Assembly: GCA_013387215.1 (NCBI GenBank)
Contig: WARW01000004.1
Coordinates: 1-53,556 of the forward strand
Direction of reading: 5' to 3'
From: Patescibacteria group bacterium
Lineage (GTDB): Bacteria > Patescibacteriota > Microgenomatia > UBA12405
DNA: 53,556 bases
The stretch's first letter is position 1, and the number at the start of each line of letters is the position of its first letter. The notes beneath the pieces were generated by a model. The model was not told the DNA's origin, searched no databases, and worked only from the letters and a program-made list of their open reading frames with translations. Position numbers and translations under genes: made by a program. Below are positions 18,890 through 28,823 of this stretch, one piece after another.

Positions 18890-21800
18890 TAATTTATTAT
18901 CCACCAATTGATGTCGATATTGCTAGAGAGAGGTTTGTCTAGAGCTATCACAAAGGTCGAAGGAGAAAATGCAGCACTGTCAGTGGCAATAATAGGTGAT
19001 GGAGTTGGAGAAATAAATTTAGATTTAACATACACAACTTGATTTTGAGTTGAACCAACTGGAGTTAAATAAACCATCGACTGAGAAGTTAATTTGTTGT
19101 TTTGGATAACTATTTCGGTTTTGCCAGCTGGAAGAGTGACTGTGCCAGCGGTAGCATTTGAGGATAACTTAGCTGAGCTGGTGGCTAAGGCAGCAAATCC
19201 AGATTCTGCAATAATAGTTTGCGCAGAATCAGTGGAAACAGAAATTTTGTCAGTGGAAATTTCATGTGTTTTTATTAAACTAGCAAACAAGGAGCCAGAA
19301 AATGATGCAGTTTGGGCAATTAAAGCACCATTCAGATCTAGATTCCCATTGATGGTGACATCACCAGTGTCGGCAATAACTAAAGTATCTCCAAGAACGT
19401 GAACTGAACCGGTGCCAGATGGTTGAAGATATAAAGCAGTGTCAGCGGTTTCAATAAAATTATCTTTAAAAGCAATAGAGCCAGCAATCAGAACTCCTTT
19501 AATAGTAGCTTGAGATTTGACCATGAGATTTCCATCAAGAGAAAGATCGCCAGTTAAATTCATAGAATCGTTTTTAATATCACTCGACCAAGAGGAAGAA
19601 TCAGCTAAAAGAGGGCTTGTTGCTCCTATATCAGAACCAGTAGTTAATGAATCATTGACGATCTTTTTGAGTTCATCGCGGAGAGAAGCGATTTTTTGGG
19701 ACATGAGATCGGTGATGGAACCATCTTTGGAAATAATATTATCAGCATAGAGAGTGCCTGAGATTGAAGCGTCTTGAGATTCGATTGAATTAGCAGTTAA
19801 TTTGCCGGAAATAGAAGCATCGGCAGCTATTATAATAGTATGATCGTCACTTGATAAAGGTGAAATAAGGTTGGTTTTGGTTTCTTGTGATATAGAAGTT
19901 TTGCTTATTACTCTGTCTGATACTATATTGGTGGCAATAAGTAAGCCAGTATTAATTTTAGCAGCAGCCATTTCTTTAAACTGAGCAATTCGATCTACTA
20001 AGTTACCGATTGAATCCTTTAAGGTATAGTTGGCGGATTGCAGCTCATTGAGGGTTGCTGTATAGCCTAACGAAGCTAAAACTTCAGGAGAGACGTTGTA
20101 GTTGATGTTTACTTGACCGGTGGCAGTAATAGAGATGTCTTTTAGTTGGGCAGAAACAGAGGAAACACGGGAATCAACATCTTGAAAACCGAGAGTTAGA
20201 AGAGGAATAAATGCCATGTAATCCATAGAGAGAGTTTTTTGGTCATCGGTAGATTCGGATACTAAATTGGGAAAAATAGGTTGGACGGCTTGAGCAATAA
20301 ACCCAAATTGCTTTTGAGTATTTATACGCGTATCTTTCCAATAAAAGGATACAGGTTGAATTTGGCGCAGGCTATCAAGGGTAGTAGAGTCAAGAGATTG
20401 GATATCCTGCTTAAGGCGCATGTCAGAACGGGTTCTGGTTCCGCTCCATTGAATACTGGCGACATTAACATCCCAAGTAGCTAGGCCTCCTGTCCAACCA
20501 GCTGGCCAGTCTTCGTAGACGCTGGTTCCGTTGGCAGCTGTAATTTTGACAGAGGATTGAGTAGTGGTGGTCGGGTTGATAATAAGCTTGTTGGTACCGC
20601 TAGTTTGCAGAAGAACAGCTCCGTTGTTGTTATTGGTAACGTAGAAATTGAAACGGTCACCACCAATACCTGATTCGTTGATATAGGTGTTGTATGAACC
20701 ATTACTGATAGCTACCATACTGGAAGCGTCAGCACCCCTACCGATACCAACATGACCAGGAAAAGATATAGCATTACCGCCTGGGGGAATTTGGAGAGCC
20801 CAGGAACCTGCGTTGCCCAACAATCCAAAACCACTGGCATCATGATAGAGATAACCGGCGACTGCAGAATCGTAGGCTTGGGTTGAATTAATTTTTAAAC
20901 CATTGTTTGAGCTGACCGCCCAGTAAGAAGCATTGTCTGGATAAAAATGTATAGCTTGAGTTTCACTATAAAGACCTAAACGATTATAAGTACGAAACCA
21001 GCCATTAGTATAAACATTAGAGTTACCAGAGATAGTTCCTGAATTAATAAGATTACCGCTATTGTCCATGGACCAAGTAGAAGAAGTGGAAGTAAGCGTG
21101 CCATTGAAATTATTAGTTCCATAAAGCCAATTAGTTGGCCCATTAGCCCATATACCGCTAGGCATGTAAGCTGCTGATCCAGTGCCACCATAATTACCTG
21201 AGGAAACATACCCTCCATTACCACTATTTGAACCAATATCCATCCTGCCAGCAGATGTAATAGAACCAACCAATCCTGAAGCTCCACTGCCAAAATAAAC
21301 ACCACTACCAGCATAATAATTTAAATATGTATATTGGCCCGTGCCAGCATCAAGATGTAAGTTGCCGTTAGTGGAGGAAACCGCTGCGTTGCCAGAAGCA
21401 TGGTTTGTTAATCCTGACCCAACCCGTAAATAACCTCCCCAAGAAGAGTTTGGTCCGAAAAGAGCATAAGAACTGTCGCTGTTAGAAATTTGAAGAACTT
21501 CACTGCTGTTTTGAAGAAAAGTAGTGGAATTGCCGATGACGACATTGCCAGAACCGCGGGAACGGAGAACTAAATCTTCGGCAGAATTAGGATCACCGGC
21601 TTCAATATAAAGCGGAGACTGGGAGCGAATATAGGAAGCGGTGTCATTGGAAAAGTTTAAGTTGTAGCCGATTTCCACATCACCAGCAGCATCGAAAGCG
21701 GCGGGGTTAAATACTTCCATGCCAGTGGTGGGATTGGAAGTGCCGATACCAACATTGCCAGTGGATTGCTGAATAAAAATGGAAGGAGATCCAGAACTGC

Positions 21801-24800
21801 CAACAAAAAGATTGGCATCCCGAGTAATCAATCCGCCAAGGTTGAATGAACTGCCAATATCCAAATTAAGACCAGAACCGGCATAGGCAGAACCGCCATT
21901 TATCCATTTAAGAGAACCATTACCATCGCTGGCCAGAACTTGATTGACGGCTCCAGTGACCCCGATGCTAGTGCCGGAACCACCAACAAAAATAGTGCCG
22001 GAGATATTTAGGTCTCCCACAAGATCAACTTTTTTTAGAGGATTAGTGGTACCGATGCCAACCGAACCAGCCGTGTTAAGAAAAAGAGTATTATTCCAGG
22101 TAATATTGCCAGAATTAGAAGTGCCAACATCCAAAAGCAGACCATTGGTAAAATTTTGAATTCGGGAAGCAGCACCAGTAAGCAAATAAGCATTGGTAGC
22201 GGTGTCGTTGACGTTGAATTTGATTGAGCCGGTAGAATATAAAGATAAAGAATTTTTATTGGGATCGGAGTTGCTTAAAATTGAGAAATATCGAGTGTTG
22301 CCAACATCAAGGAATTTCGAAGAATAACTATTTCCGGAAGCATCGATACCACCTGAATTGCCAACAGATAGGGCAAAACTGGGTGATGTTGTGAAAATAC
22401 CAAGATTACCGTTAAAAGCAGCCACACCTGTAGAAATGGCAGTATAGCCGACACCAAGAGTGTTACTCCAAAGGGAAGTAAATTTGCCGGTATTAGGAGT
22501 ACTGCTGCCAATAGCTCCAGGAGTGATCCAATTTAGACCAAGGAGTTGAGAAGCATTAATAACACCATTACCAGAAGTGTAAAGCGAAGCTCCAGTACCA
22601 ACCACCATAGTAGCGCCAACGTTGGTTCCGGAAATAATTTGGTTAAAAGGAATTCGAGTTAAACCAGAGGCGTCACCGATGAGAGTGCCGCCAACAGATA
22701 GGTTACCAGAAAAGTAAGAATCGCCAGTGACATTGAGTTTGTAGGCGCCGGTGGCAGTGTTGCCGATTCCGATTGAGCCACTGCTGTAAATTGTGGTTGT
22801 AGCGATTGAAACACCAACATTAAGAGCACCAGTTAAATTACCATTGCCGGCAACATTGAAAAGGTAAGAAGCAGAACTAGAACCGATACCTAATCGAGAG
22901 AAAATTGCGGTATTAGCAATACTATTTCCAATTGCTAATGGGGAAGCCCAGGTAGCTGTCTGAAGCTGTGAAGCGTTGATTAAACCAGTGCCTGCGTAAG
23001 AAAGCGAGGCACCAGCACCAATGACCATAGTGGCACCAACGTTGGTGCCAGAGGTGATTTTATCGAAGGAAAGCGAGGAAACAGCAATATTGGTTAAGCC
23101 GGAACCATCGCCGATAAAAGTGCCACCGATTTGAAGATTTCCGGAAAAATAAGCATTGCCGACAACATTTAGTTTGTAAGCGCCAGGGGCAGTGGTGCCA
23201 ATGCCAATACTACCGCCAAAATAGGATTTAGCAGTACCAGTATAAATGGAAAAATTATTGGTAGTTCCAGCAGAAAGGTTATTGATATATAAACCATATT
23301 GATTGGCAACTGGTTGAAGGAAATCTCGAACCTGGAAACCATTGCGGTTAGTAATAACACCGCCGGAAGCATAAGAAGTATCAGCAGAAAAATCAGTAGC
23401 ATTAATCACCATACCGCCAGCGGGAACTTGGATGCGGGAATTGACGTTATCAAGAGTAGTTTCGGTGCCACCAGTGATACTAGAGGCAAACCAACCAGCA
23501 CCATTCTGGTAACCAGTGTTAGTGCCAGTGCCGTTTTTAGTGTAGCTGCTTAATAGACCGTATTTAAGTGAAGTGCCGGAATTGGAATTGGCCGTATTGA
23601 AGATTTGGGTGGAAATACCGGTGACACTGACGTTTGTGTCGCCAGTAGAGGTAGCTAAGGTAAAACTATTAAAGTTGCCTGATCCAGTGTAATTAAGATT
23701 AGCGTTTCCTTGTATATCGAGTTTGCTTTGAGGAGACGTAGTGCCAATACCCACGGAACCAGAAGTGTTCCAAATACCGCTAGGAAAATAGGAATTAGCT
23801 GAAAAAGTTTGAGGACCTAGCCAAGTGTTGGTTGAGCCTAAATTTAGGGAAAAAACATTGTTGGAAGAAAGGGTTAAGCCAACACCAGCAGCGTAAGTGC
23901 CACCGATGCCGGCTGCGTTTACCCAAGAAGCATTACCACTAGCATCTGATTGTAAAATCCGGTTAGCAGCAGCACCGGTAGTCATGGTTATCCGGGGTGT
24001 GGTGATGCCAATACTGGTGTTAATTGAACCGGTGAAACCGACATTGCGGTTCTGATCCCAATCCATAGGAATCATGGAACTCATTAATCGGGAAGTACCC
24101 CAGAAAGCAGGGCTCATGTAACTAATTTCTCTTAGGGTGGCCTCATCATTTACTCCACCTCCAGTTCGATTGACTTTTAAGTCGATTCTTAAGTAACGTC
24201 TCCAAAGGGAAGAGGTGGGATAGGAGAGTATACAATCACCACAACTGGTAGTAGATGAATTTTCTAATAGAGTACCGGGATTGGTAGCAAAAGCACTGTC
24301 GTCGGCTTGTTCAACCTTAAGATAGGTAATATTGCTGGTGTGCTGTAAATTCAATCCTAATAATTGAGCAGGAGTTTGCCAGTTGGATCCAAAATCGTAA
24401 GTTAGTCTGATTTCAACCTCGGTGCCTCCAACCTGAAGAGTGGATAGTTGAATTTGAGAAGATGGTCTATTGTCTGTTAAATATGCCCAAGTAGCACTGC
24501 CAGTGACATCGTCCCAGACACTTGTGCCAATGTTATATCTTTCAACAAAAATTGGAACTCTGAAACCAAGAGCGTTTTCGTTGTATTGACTCATGGTTAA
24601 TAGGTTGGAAGAGCTTGTTTTGGTGTAACCGGAATTAGATGTGACAGTGTCGGTATAGACCGCGCCGGTGGTACGAAGCGTGCCATTGACATCTAATTTG
24701 TATCCAGGGTTTGTTGTGCCAATGCCGACATTGCCAGAAGCTAAAATTCGTAAAGCTTCAACAGACCCGACATTTAAAGATAAATTGTCGGCAGTAGGAT

Positions 24801-27800
24801 GATACAAACCAGAATTAGTATCGGTTATAAAGCTGTAACCTGGAGTGGTAACAGTACCATTGGGAGCATAAAAGAATTTATTGGAGTCAATGACCATGGT
24901 GCCACCAATGTTTAAAGAGGCAGCGGACAGGGTTTTGCCAATGGATAAATTATCAGAAAAGACGGAATTACCAGTAACTCCAAGTCCCAGAGAACTAATA
25001 AATAAATTGTAGGCAGGAGAAGTAGCGCCAATACCCAAACGGGTAGAAATGAGAGCATCACCGGAAACATGAAGTTTGTAGGTTGGAGTAATACCAATGC
25101 CTAGATTTCCGGAAACATAAAAATTGGAATTAGTGCCAAGAGCCGAACCAGTATCATAAAGATAACGGGAAGTTTGGATAGAACCTTCACCAGCGTTAGT
25201 GCCTGGGTAATAGACACCGGCAGAATAGGTATTACCATCATAATTGATTCGGTATTTTTCAATACCGGAACTATAAAAACGATTAAAATAACCACTAAAC
25301 ATACCAAAATTGGAAGCAGTGGCGTAGGCTGGAGTAATAACACCACCGGGAGCACTGACTCTGAACCAATATTGAGTTGGTGTAGTTGCACCAACTGCAG
25401 CAGCGGTGTGACAGAGAGTTAAACCGCTGGTGGTTAATGCGACCATACCACTGGTGTTTAAGCCATTGGTTTCATCGGCAGTGGGAGTAAATTGAGTCCA
25501 AGCACAGTCGCCGGTAACAGGATCGGTACCACCAGCATATTCCCAAGTGACACCAATTAAACTGGGGTTGGCGGAGAAATTGAAGAAGAAATTTCGATAA
25601 GAAGATGTAGAATTGTTTCGACCCATGTAAAAATAATCAGAAGGGTCAACGATAACTGGATAAGTGGAACCAGCATATTGAGCCGCCGCCGCCGAATAAT
25701 TAATGAAAGTAGTGCCAAGTCCGCTGTAGTAGTAATAATAACCGGTATAGACAGGATTACCAGCCTGGATTTCCTGAGCGTTGCCGGTAAACCAGGTGTT
25801 GTATTGAAGATCGTAATACCGATCTCCATTTCTTTGGAATTGAGTAAAGTTGTAAATGGCATTGGCACTTGAAGAATTAAGATCATTTTCCAATCCCTGA
25901 CCGCTTGAAAATATGCCACCGAGAGAATAAGTGCTGGTACCGTAAATGCCGTAACTGTTGGTACTAGAACCTCGAACACCATAACCTTGTGTAGAAGATC
26001 CATATAGACCGTAGCCGCTATAACTGGAACCATAGACTCCACTAGCACTTTGGGTATAAACCGTGTAATTGGCTTTAAAAGTAGAAACGCCACTGGTCCA
26101 GGTGACTCCGTCAGTACTATTGGCCCATTCGGTGGTGCCAACATTGGAACCTTCAAAAGTAATGTCATTGGGGTCCATGTTGACACGGCGAAGGACTATC
26201 CAGTAATCGGTATTGAGAGGAAGACCGGTGGCACCTAAATTCAAAGTGTAATTAGCAAAAGCAGTGGTGACTTGATTTAAATAAATAATGGTAGAAGTGG
26301 CCAAAGAAGCAGCTGCCGGAGAAGTGGAACCAGTACTAGCATAAAGATAAGCCCGGACATAAGCTCCAGTATTGGGAGTGGTGGTACCCAGATTCTTTTT
26401 GAAACGGAAAGAAACACCGGAGATGTTGGAATAACTGCCAGTATTAAAGCGAAAACCTTCGTAAATATCAGCCATCGGTTCGGTAGTGCCAGTGCCGGTA
26501 GAAGAGGCGACGGTAGTACCATTACCAGCAACACTGAGGCCATAATAGCCAGTAGCATTATCTTTAGTGTTGTTGAAAGTTAAATTGTTAAGACTGGCAC
26601 CCAATCCAGCAATGGGAGTAGTGTAGCTTTGAGTAATGCCACCCCGATAATTGATATTAAAAACGGAAGCTGTGTTGTTGCGAAGATCTAAAAAATTACC
26701 AGTAAAAGTAGCAGTACTACCAATACCTAAATCCATGTAAAGACCAGTGCCAGTCATAGTGGAATTATTTTGAGTCAGCCGGATTAACTGACCGGAAGTA
26801 ACTGAAGAAGAACCAATTTGAAAAATAGTACCAGTTGTAGCGGCACTATCAATCAAATGAAGTTTGGAAAGTGGAGAAGTGGTGCCGATACCAACATTGC
26901 CGTTACTGAATTTTAAAAACATAACTTCGGTATTGCCTATGTTTAGGCGGGCATTTTCAGTGAGAGGACCACCGAGTTTAAAAACATTAGCGGCCATGGT
27001 TAAACCGGAACCAGCGATATAAGCTGTACCGACAGAAGAATTGGAAACCCAGGTGGGAGTGGTACCATTAGAAACTAAAACATAACCGGAAGCACCGACA
27101 TTTAAATTGGATAAAGATGAACCATTACCAATAACAATTGATCCGTTTGTGGAGATTAAACCTTTAAGCAAATTTATTTCTGAAGCGGAAGAATTTATTA
27201 AAGTGCTGCCGATAGAAATATTTGTTGAATTTAAAGTGGCACCAACGTTAACAGAACCGCCAGCAGAGACAGTAAAACGGGAAACAAGAGTATGGGTGAT
27301 GGGGCTAATATTGCTGAAATTAATAAAATTGTAGCCCTGATTTTCGTTGCCGATATTTCCGTAAAAAAGATTGCCAGCGGAGAGATTGGCGTTGGTGGCC
27401 ACAATGGCATTACTGGAACCAGTGCCATTAGTGTTTAATTGGATGGAACCGTTAGGATTAACAGGGTCAAGTTTAATATTGCTGTTAGACAGACTGTTGG
27501 TGGCATCAAGAAGCACGGCTTGGCCTTTGATGCCAAAAGTGCCAGAGATTGATTGAATGGTGGGCGAAGTTTCACCAAGATTTAAATTACCAAGACTATC
27601 AATAACCATGACAGTGTTTTTGGTGCCAGAAGAAGAAGGAGGAAGACCTTGGAGAGTTTCGGAATTTTGAGCATAGCCAACAGTGGCAATCTGCTGGCGC
27701 GGAGACATGGTTTCACCGCCTGCAGTGACTTCCAAAAAGACCGAGGGATTTTCGGAAAATACAGAAATAGGAATTTCAATACCGTGGGTTTTTCCGATAA

Positions 27801-28200
27801 TCACAGAAAATATTCCATTGGTATCGGGGGTGACGGCTTGAGAATTACCGGTAGAAGAGACGTATAGAGAAGTGCCAGTGCCCATGGTTTCAGTGTCAAA
27901 AAGCTTGAAATAGATGGGAGTGGAAACAGTAATGGGGTTGCCGGAAGAATCAGTTAAGCGACCTTGAAAAGAGAGATAGTGGGAAGCATGGATAGGAGTA
28001 GAGGCAGTGGAATATGCAAGATTTTTGTTGGCTTTTAAAATTACTTGAGTGTAAAGAGCGGAGCTTAAACCGGCAAAAATAATTCCACAAAAAGCCGCGA
28101 CTAAATAGTGAAAAAAAGAAGGATTCAGGAAACTAGTTGATCCTTTTTTTCTTGAAGGGAAAGATGCTTTTGATAGTGGTGAAAATAGGCGGATTTTCAT
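18889..28200 (-). CDS. Giant (3103 aa) tail-fibre-like protein with internal peptidase_S74 intramolecular chaperone domain and about 420-aa C-terminal extension
   Basis: TM anchor; FQGRLTDSSGNPITVSTPIYFKLFDT N-domain; about 12 GNVGIGTTSPxxKLxV repeats; YGSSTQGYGVRGSST repeats; S74 segment RSDMRLKQDIQSLDSTTLDSLRQIQPVSFYWKDTRINTQKQFGFIAQAVQPIFPNLV; C-terminus INWWIIN. Confidence 0.95.
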   Translation of the reverse strand: MKIRLFSPLSKASFPSRKKGSTSFLNPSFFHYLVAAFCGIIFAGLSSALYTQVILKANKNLAYSTASTPIHASHYLSFQGRLTDSSGNPITVSTPIYFKLFDTETMGTGTSLYVSSTGNSQAVTPDTNGIFSVIIGKTHGIEIPISVFSENPSVFLEVTAGGETMSPRQQIATVGYAQNSETLQGLPPSSSGTKNTVMVIDSLGNLNLGETSPTIQSISGTFGIKGQAVLLDATNSLSNSNIKLDPVNPNGSIQLNTNGTGSSNAIVATNANLSAGNLFYGNIGNENQGYNFINFSNISPITHTLVSRFTVSAGGSVNVGATLNSTNISIGSTLINSSASEINLLKGLISTNGSIVIGNGSSLSNLNVGASGYVLVSNGTTPTWVSNSSVGTAYIAGSGLTMAANVFKLGGPLTENARLNIGNTEVMFLKFSNGNVGIGTTSPLSKLHLIDSAATTGTIFQIGSSSVTSGQLIRLTQNNSTMTGTGLYMDLGIGSTATFTGNFLDLRNNTASVFNINYRGGITQSYTTPIAGLGASLNNLTFNNTKDNATGYYGLSVAGNGTTVASSTGTGTTEPMADIYEGFRFNTGSYSNISGVSFRFKKNLGTTTPNTGAYVRAYLYASTGSTSPAAASLATSTIIYLNQVTTAFANYTLNLGATGLPLNTDYWIVLRRVNMDPNDITFEGSNVGTTEWANSTDGVTWTSGVSTFKANYTVYTQSASGVYGSSYSGYGLYGSSTQGYGVRGSSTNSYGIYGTSTYSLGGIFSSGQGLENDLNSSSANAIYNFTQFQRNGDRYYDLQYNTWFTGNAQEIQAGNPVYTGYYYYYSGLGTTFINYSAAAAQYAGSTYPVIVDPSDYFYMGRNNSTSSYRNFFFNFSANPSLIGVTWEYAGGTDPVTGDCAWTQFTPTADETNGLNTSGMVALTTSGLTLCHTAAAVGATTPTQYWFRVSAPGGVITPAYATASNFGMFSGYFNRFYSSGIEKYRINYDGNTYSAGVYYPGTNAGEGSIQTSRYLYDTGSALGTNSNFYVSGNLGIGITPTYKLHVSGDALISTRLGIGATSPAYNLFISSLGLGVTGNSVFSDNLSIGKTLSAASLNIGGTMVIDSNKFFYAPNGTVTTPGYSFITDTNSGLYHPTADNLSLNVGSVEALRILASGNVGIGTTNPGYKLDVNGTLRTTGAVYTDTVTSNSGYTKTSSSNLLTMSQYNENALGFRVPIFVERYNIGTSVWDDVTGSATWAYLTDNRPSSQIQLSTLQVGGTEVEIRLTYDFGSNWQTPAQLLGLNLQHTSNITYLKVEQADDSAFATNPGTLLENSSTTSCGDCILSYPTSSLWRRYLRIDLKVNRTGGGVNDEATLREISYMSPAFWGTSRLMSSMIPMDWDQNRNVGFTGSINTSIGITTPRITMTTGAAANRILQSDASGNASWVNAAGIGGTYAAGVGLTLSSNNVFSLNLGSTNTWLGPQTFSANSYFPSGIWNTSGSVGIGTTSPQSKLDIQGNANLNYTGSGNFNSFTLATSTGDTNVSVTGISTQIFNTANSNSGTSLKYGLLSSYTKNGTGTNTGYQNGAGWFASSITGGTETTLDNVNSRIQVPAGGMVINATDFSADTSYASGGVITNRNGFQVRDFLQPVANQYGLYINNLSAGTTNNFSIYTGTAKSYFGGSIGIGTTAPGAYKLNVVGNAYFSGNLQIGGTFIGDGSGLTNIAVSSLSFDKITSGTNVGATMVIGAGASLSYAGTGLINASQLQTATWASPLAIGNSIANTAIFSRLGIGSSSASYLFNVAGNGNLTGALNVGVSIATTTIYSSGSIGIGNTATGAYKLNVTGDSYFSGNLSVGGTLIGDASGLTRIPFNQIISGTNVGATMVVGTGASLYTSGNGVINASQLLGLNWITPGAIGSSTPNTGKFTSLWSNTLGVGYTAISTGVAAFNGNLGIFTTSPSFALSVGNSGGIDASGNSYSSKFLDVGNTRYFSILSNSDPNKNSLSLYSTGSIKFNVNDTATNAYLLTGAASRIQNFTNGLLLDVGTSNSGNITWNNTLFLNTAGSVGIGTTNPLKKVDLVGDLNISGTIFVGGSGTSIGVTGAVNQVLASDGNGSLKWINGGSAYAGSGLNLDIGSSFNLGGLITRDANLFVGSSGSPSIFIQQSTGNVGIGTSNPTTGMEVFNPAAFDAAGDVEIGYNLNFSNDTASYIRSQSPLYIEAGDPNSAEDLVLRSRGSGNVVIGNSTTFLQNSSEVLQISNSDSSYALFGPNSSWGGYLRVGSGLTNHASGNAAVSSTNGNLHLDAGTGQYTYLNYYAGSGVYFGSGASGLVGSITSAGRMDIGSNSGNGGYVSSGNYGGTGSAAYMPSGIWANGPTNWLYGTNNFNGTLTSTSSTWSMDNSGNLINSGTISGNSNVYTNGWFRTYNRLGLYSETQAIHFYPDNASYWAVSSNNGLKINSTQAYDSAVAGYLYHDASGFGLLGNAGSWALQIPPGGNAISFPGHVGIGRGADASSMVAISNGSYNTYINESGIGGDRFNFYVTNNNNGAVLLQTSGTNKLIINPTTTTQSSVKITAANGTSVYEDWPAGWTGGLATWDVNVASIQWSGTRTRSDMRLKQDIQSLDSTTLDSLRQIQPVSFYWKDTRINTQKQFGFIAQAVQPIFPNLVSESTDDQKTLSMDYMAFIPLLTLGFQDVDSRVSSVSAQLKDISITATGQVNINYNVSPEVLASLGYTATLNELQSANYTLKDSIGNLVDRIAQFKEMAAAKINTGLLIATNIVSDRVISKTSISQETKTNLISPLSSDDHTIIIAADASISGKLTANSIESQDASISGTLYADNIISKDGSITDLMSQKIASLRDELKKIVNDSLTTGSDIGATSPLLADSSSWSSDIKNDSMNLTGDLSLDGNLMVKSQATIKGVLIAGSIAFKDNFIETADTALYLQPSGTGSVHVLGDTLVIADTGDVTINGNLDLNGALIAQTASFSGSLFASLIKTHEISTDKISVSTDSAQTIIAESGFAALATSSAKLSSNATAGTVTLPAGKTEIVIQNNKLTSQSMVYLTPVGSTQNQVVYVKSKFISPTPSPIIATDSAAFSPSTFVIALDKPLSSNIDINWWIIN
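20134..20436 (-). other. Peptidase_S74 (intramolecular chaperone autoprocessing) domain, approximate bounds
   Basis: TRTRSDMRLKQDIQ...FGFIAQAVQPIFP...LSMDYMAFIPLLTLGFQDVDSRV. Confidence 0.9.
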
Positions 28201-28378
28201 TGGCAGAAGTGTTGGTTAAAGAAACTCGGGAGACTAGTTTTTTGCGGAGAAGAAAACGCTGAAAAGAGGCCAATGAAGATAATTTTCTTTTAAGGCTGGT
28301 TTTGGAGAGACCAGAGTTTTTTAGGTAAACGGCGTATTCTTCAAAACGGTTTTGATTGAAGGTGTTATTTAAATTCAT
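28133..28378 (-). CDS. Small protein with tyrosine-recombinase core-binding (SAM-like) type helical motif; 3' end overlaps fibre gene by 68 bp
   Basis: FEEYAVYLKNSGLSKTSLKRKLSSLASFQRFLLRKKLV resembles the XerC/D N-terminal domain; starts 1 nt after the stop of the upstream ORF. Confidence 0.65.
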   Translation of the reverse strand: MNLNNTFNQNRFEEYAVYLKNSGLSKTSLKRKLSSLASFQRFLLRKKLVSRVSLTNTSANENPPIFTTIKSIFPFKKKRIN

Positions 28379-28379
28379 T

Positions 28380-28823
28380 TTATTTAATAGGATTTGACCA
28401 ATTAATAAATTGCTGAACGTCGTTGATATAGTTTTTTATAGTTGCCGAGGTCTTGTTTTGATGGGTTAGATTAGTTTGATATAGTTGTACGATTGGATCG
28501 AGATGAGTGTTGCGATGATGGAGGACTTGTTTTCTGACAATTTTAAAATTATTGGTGGCGATTATTTTTTTCTCTAGGGCATACTGTGAGTATTTGGCAA
28601 GAGAGGTGAAGTAGCGAAGAGAATTTTTTTCGTCAGCAACATGCAAAACATAAGTACCAAAAGCTTCTTCGGAAAAAATAAACAGTTCAGAGTTTTTAGG
28701 GGAAGAGAAATGTTTTTTGGTGAAACGCAGATATTTGTTAATATCGCAAATGTAATTTCGGATAGTGCCTTGATTATATTTTTTAGATTTAAGCCAAATT
28801 TTAAAATTATCTAGGTGGTTCAT
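28380..28823 (-). CDS. Catalytic-domain-less phage integrase SAM-like/core-binding domain protein (ORF opens with TTG at 28862; ATG 28823 more likely)
   Basis: FKIWLKSKKYNQGTIRNYICDINKYLRFTKKHF and a second motif NLTHQNKTSATIKNYINDVQQFINW; no catalytic R-HxxR-Y domain follows. Confidence 0.7.
   Translation of the reverse strand: MNHLDNFKIWLKSKKYNQGTIRNYICDINKYLRFTKKHFSSPKNSELFIFSEEAFGTYVLHVADEKNSLRYFTSLAKYSQYALEKKIIATNNFKIVRKQVLHHRNTHLDPIVQLYQTNLTHQNKTSATIKNYINDVQQFINWSNPIK

Noticed and set aside
18889-28200. Tail-fibre/S74 content as evidence of a prophage
   Set aside because: No capsid, portal, terminase, tape-measure or lysis genes seen; the giant proteins have N-terminal TM anchors and sit beside Rho, peptidase and polysaccharide genes.
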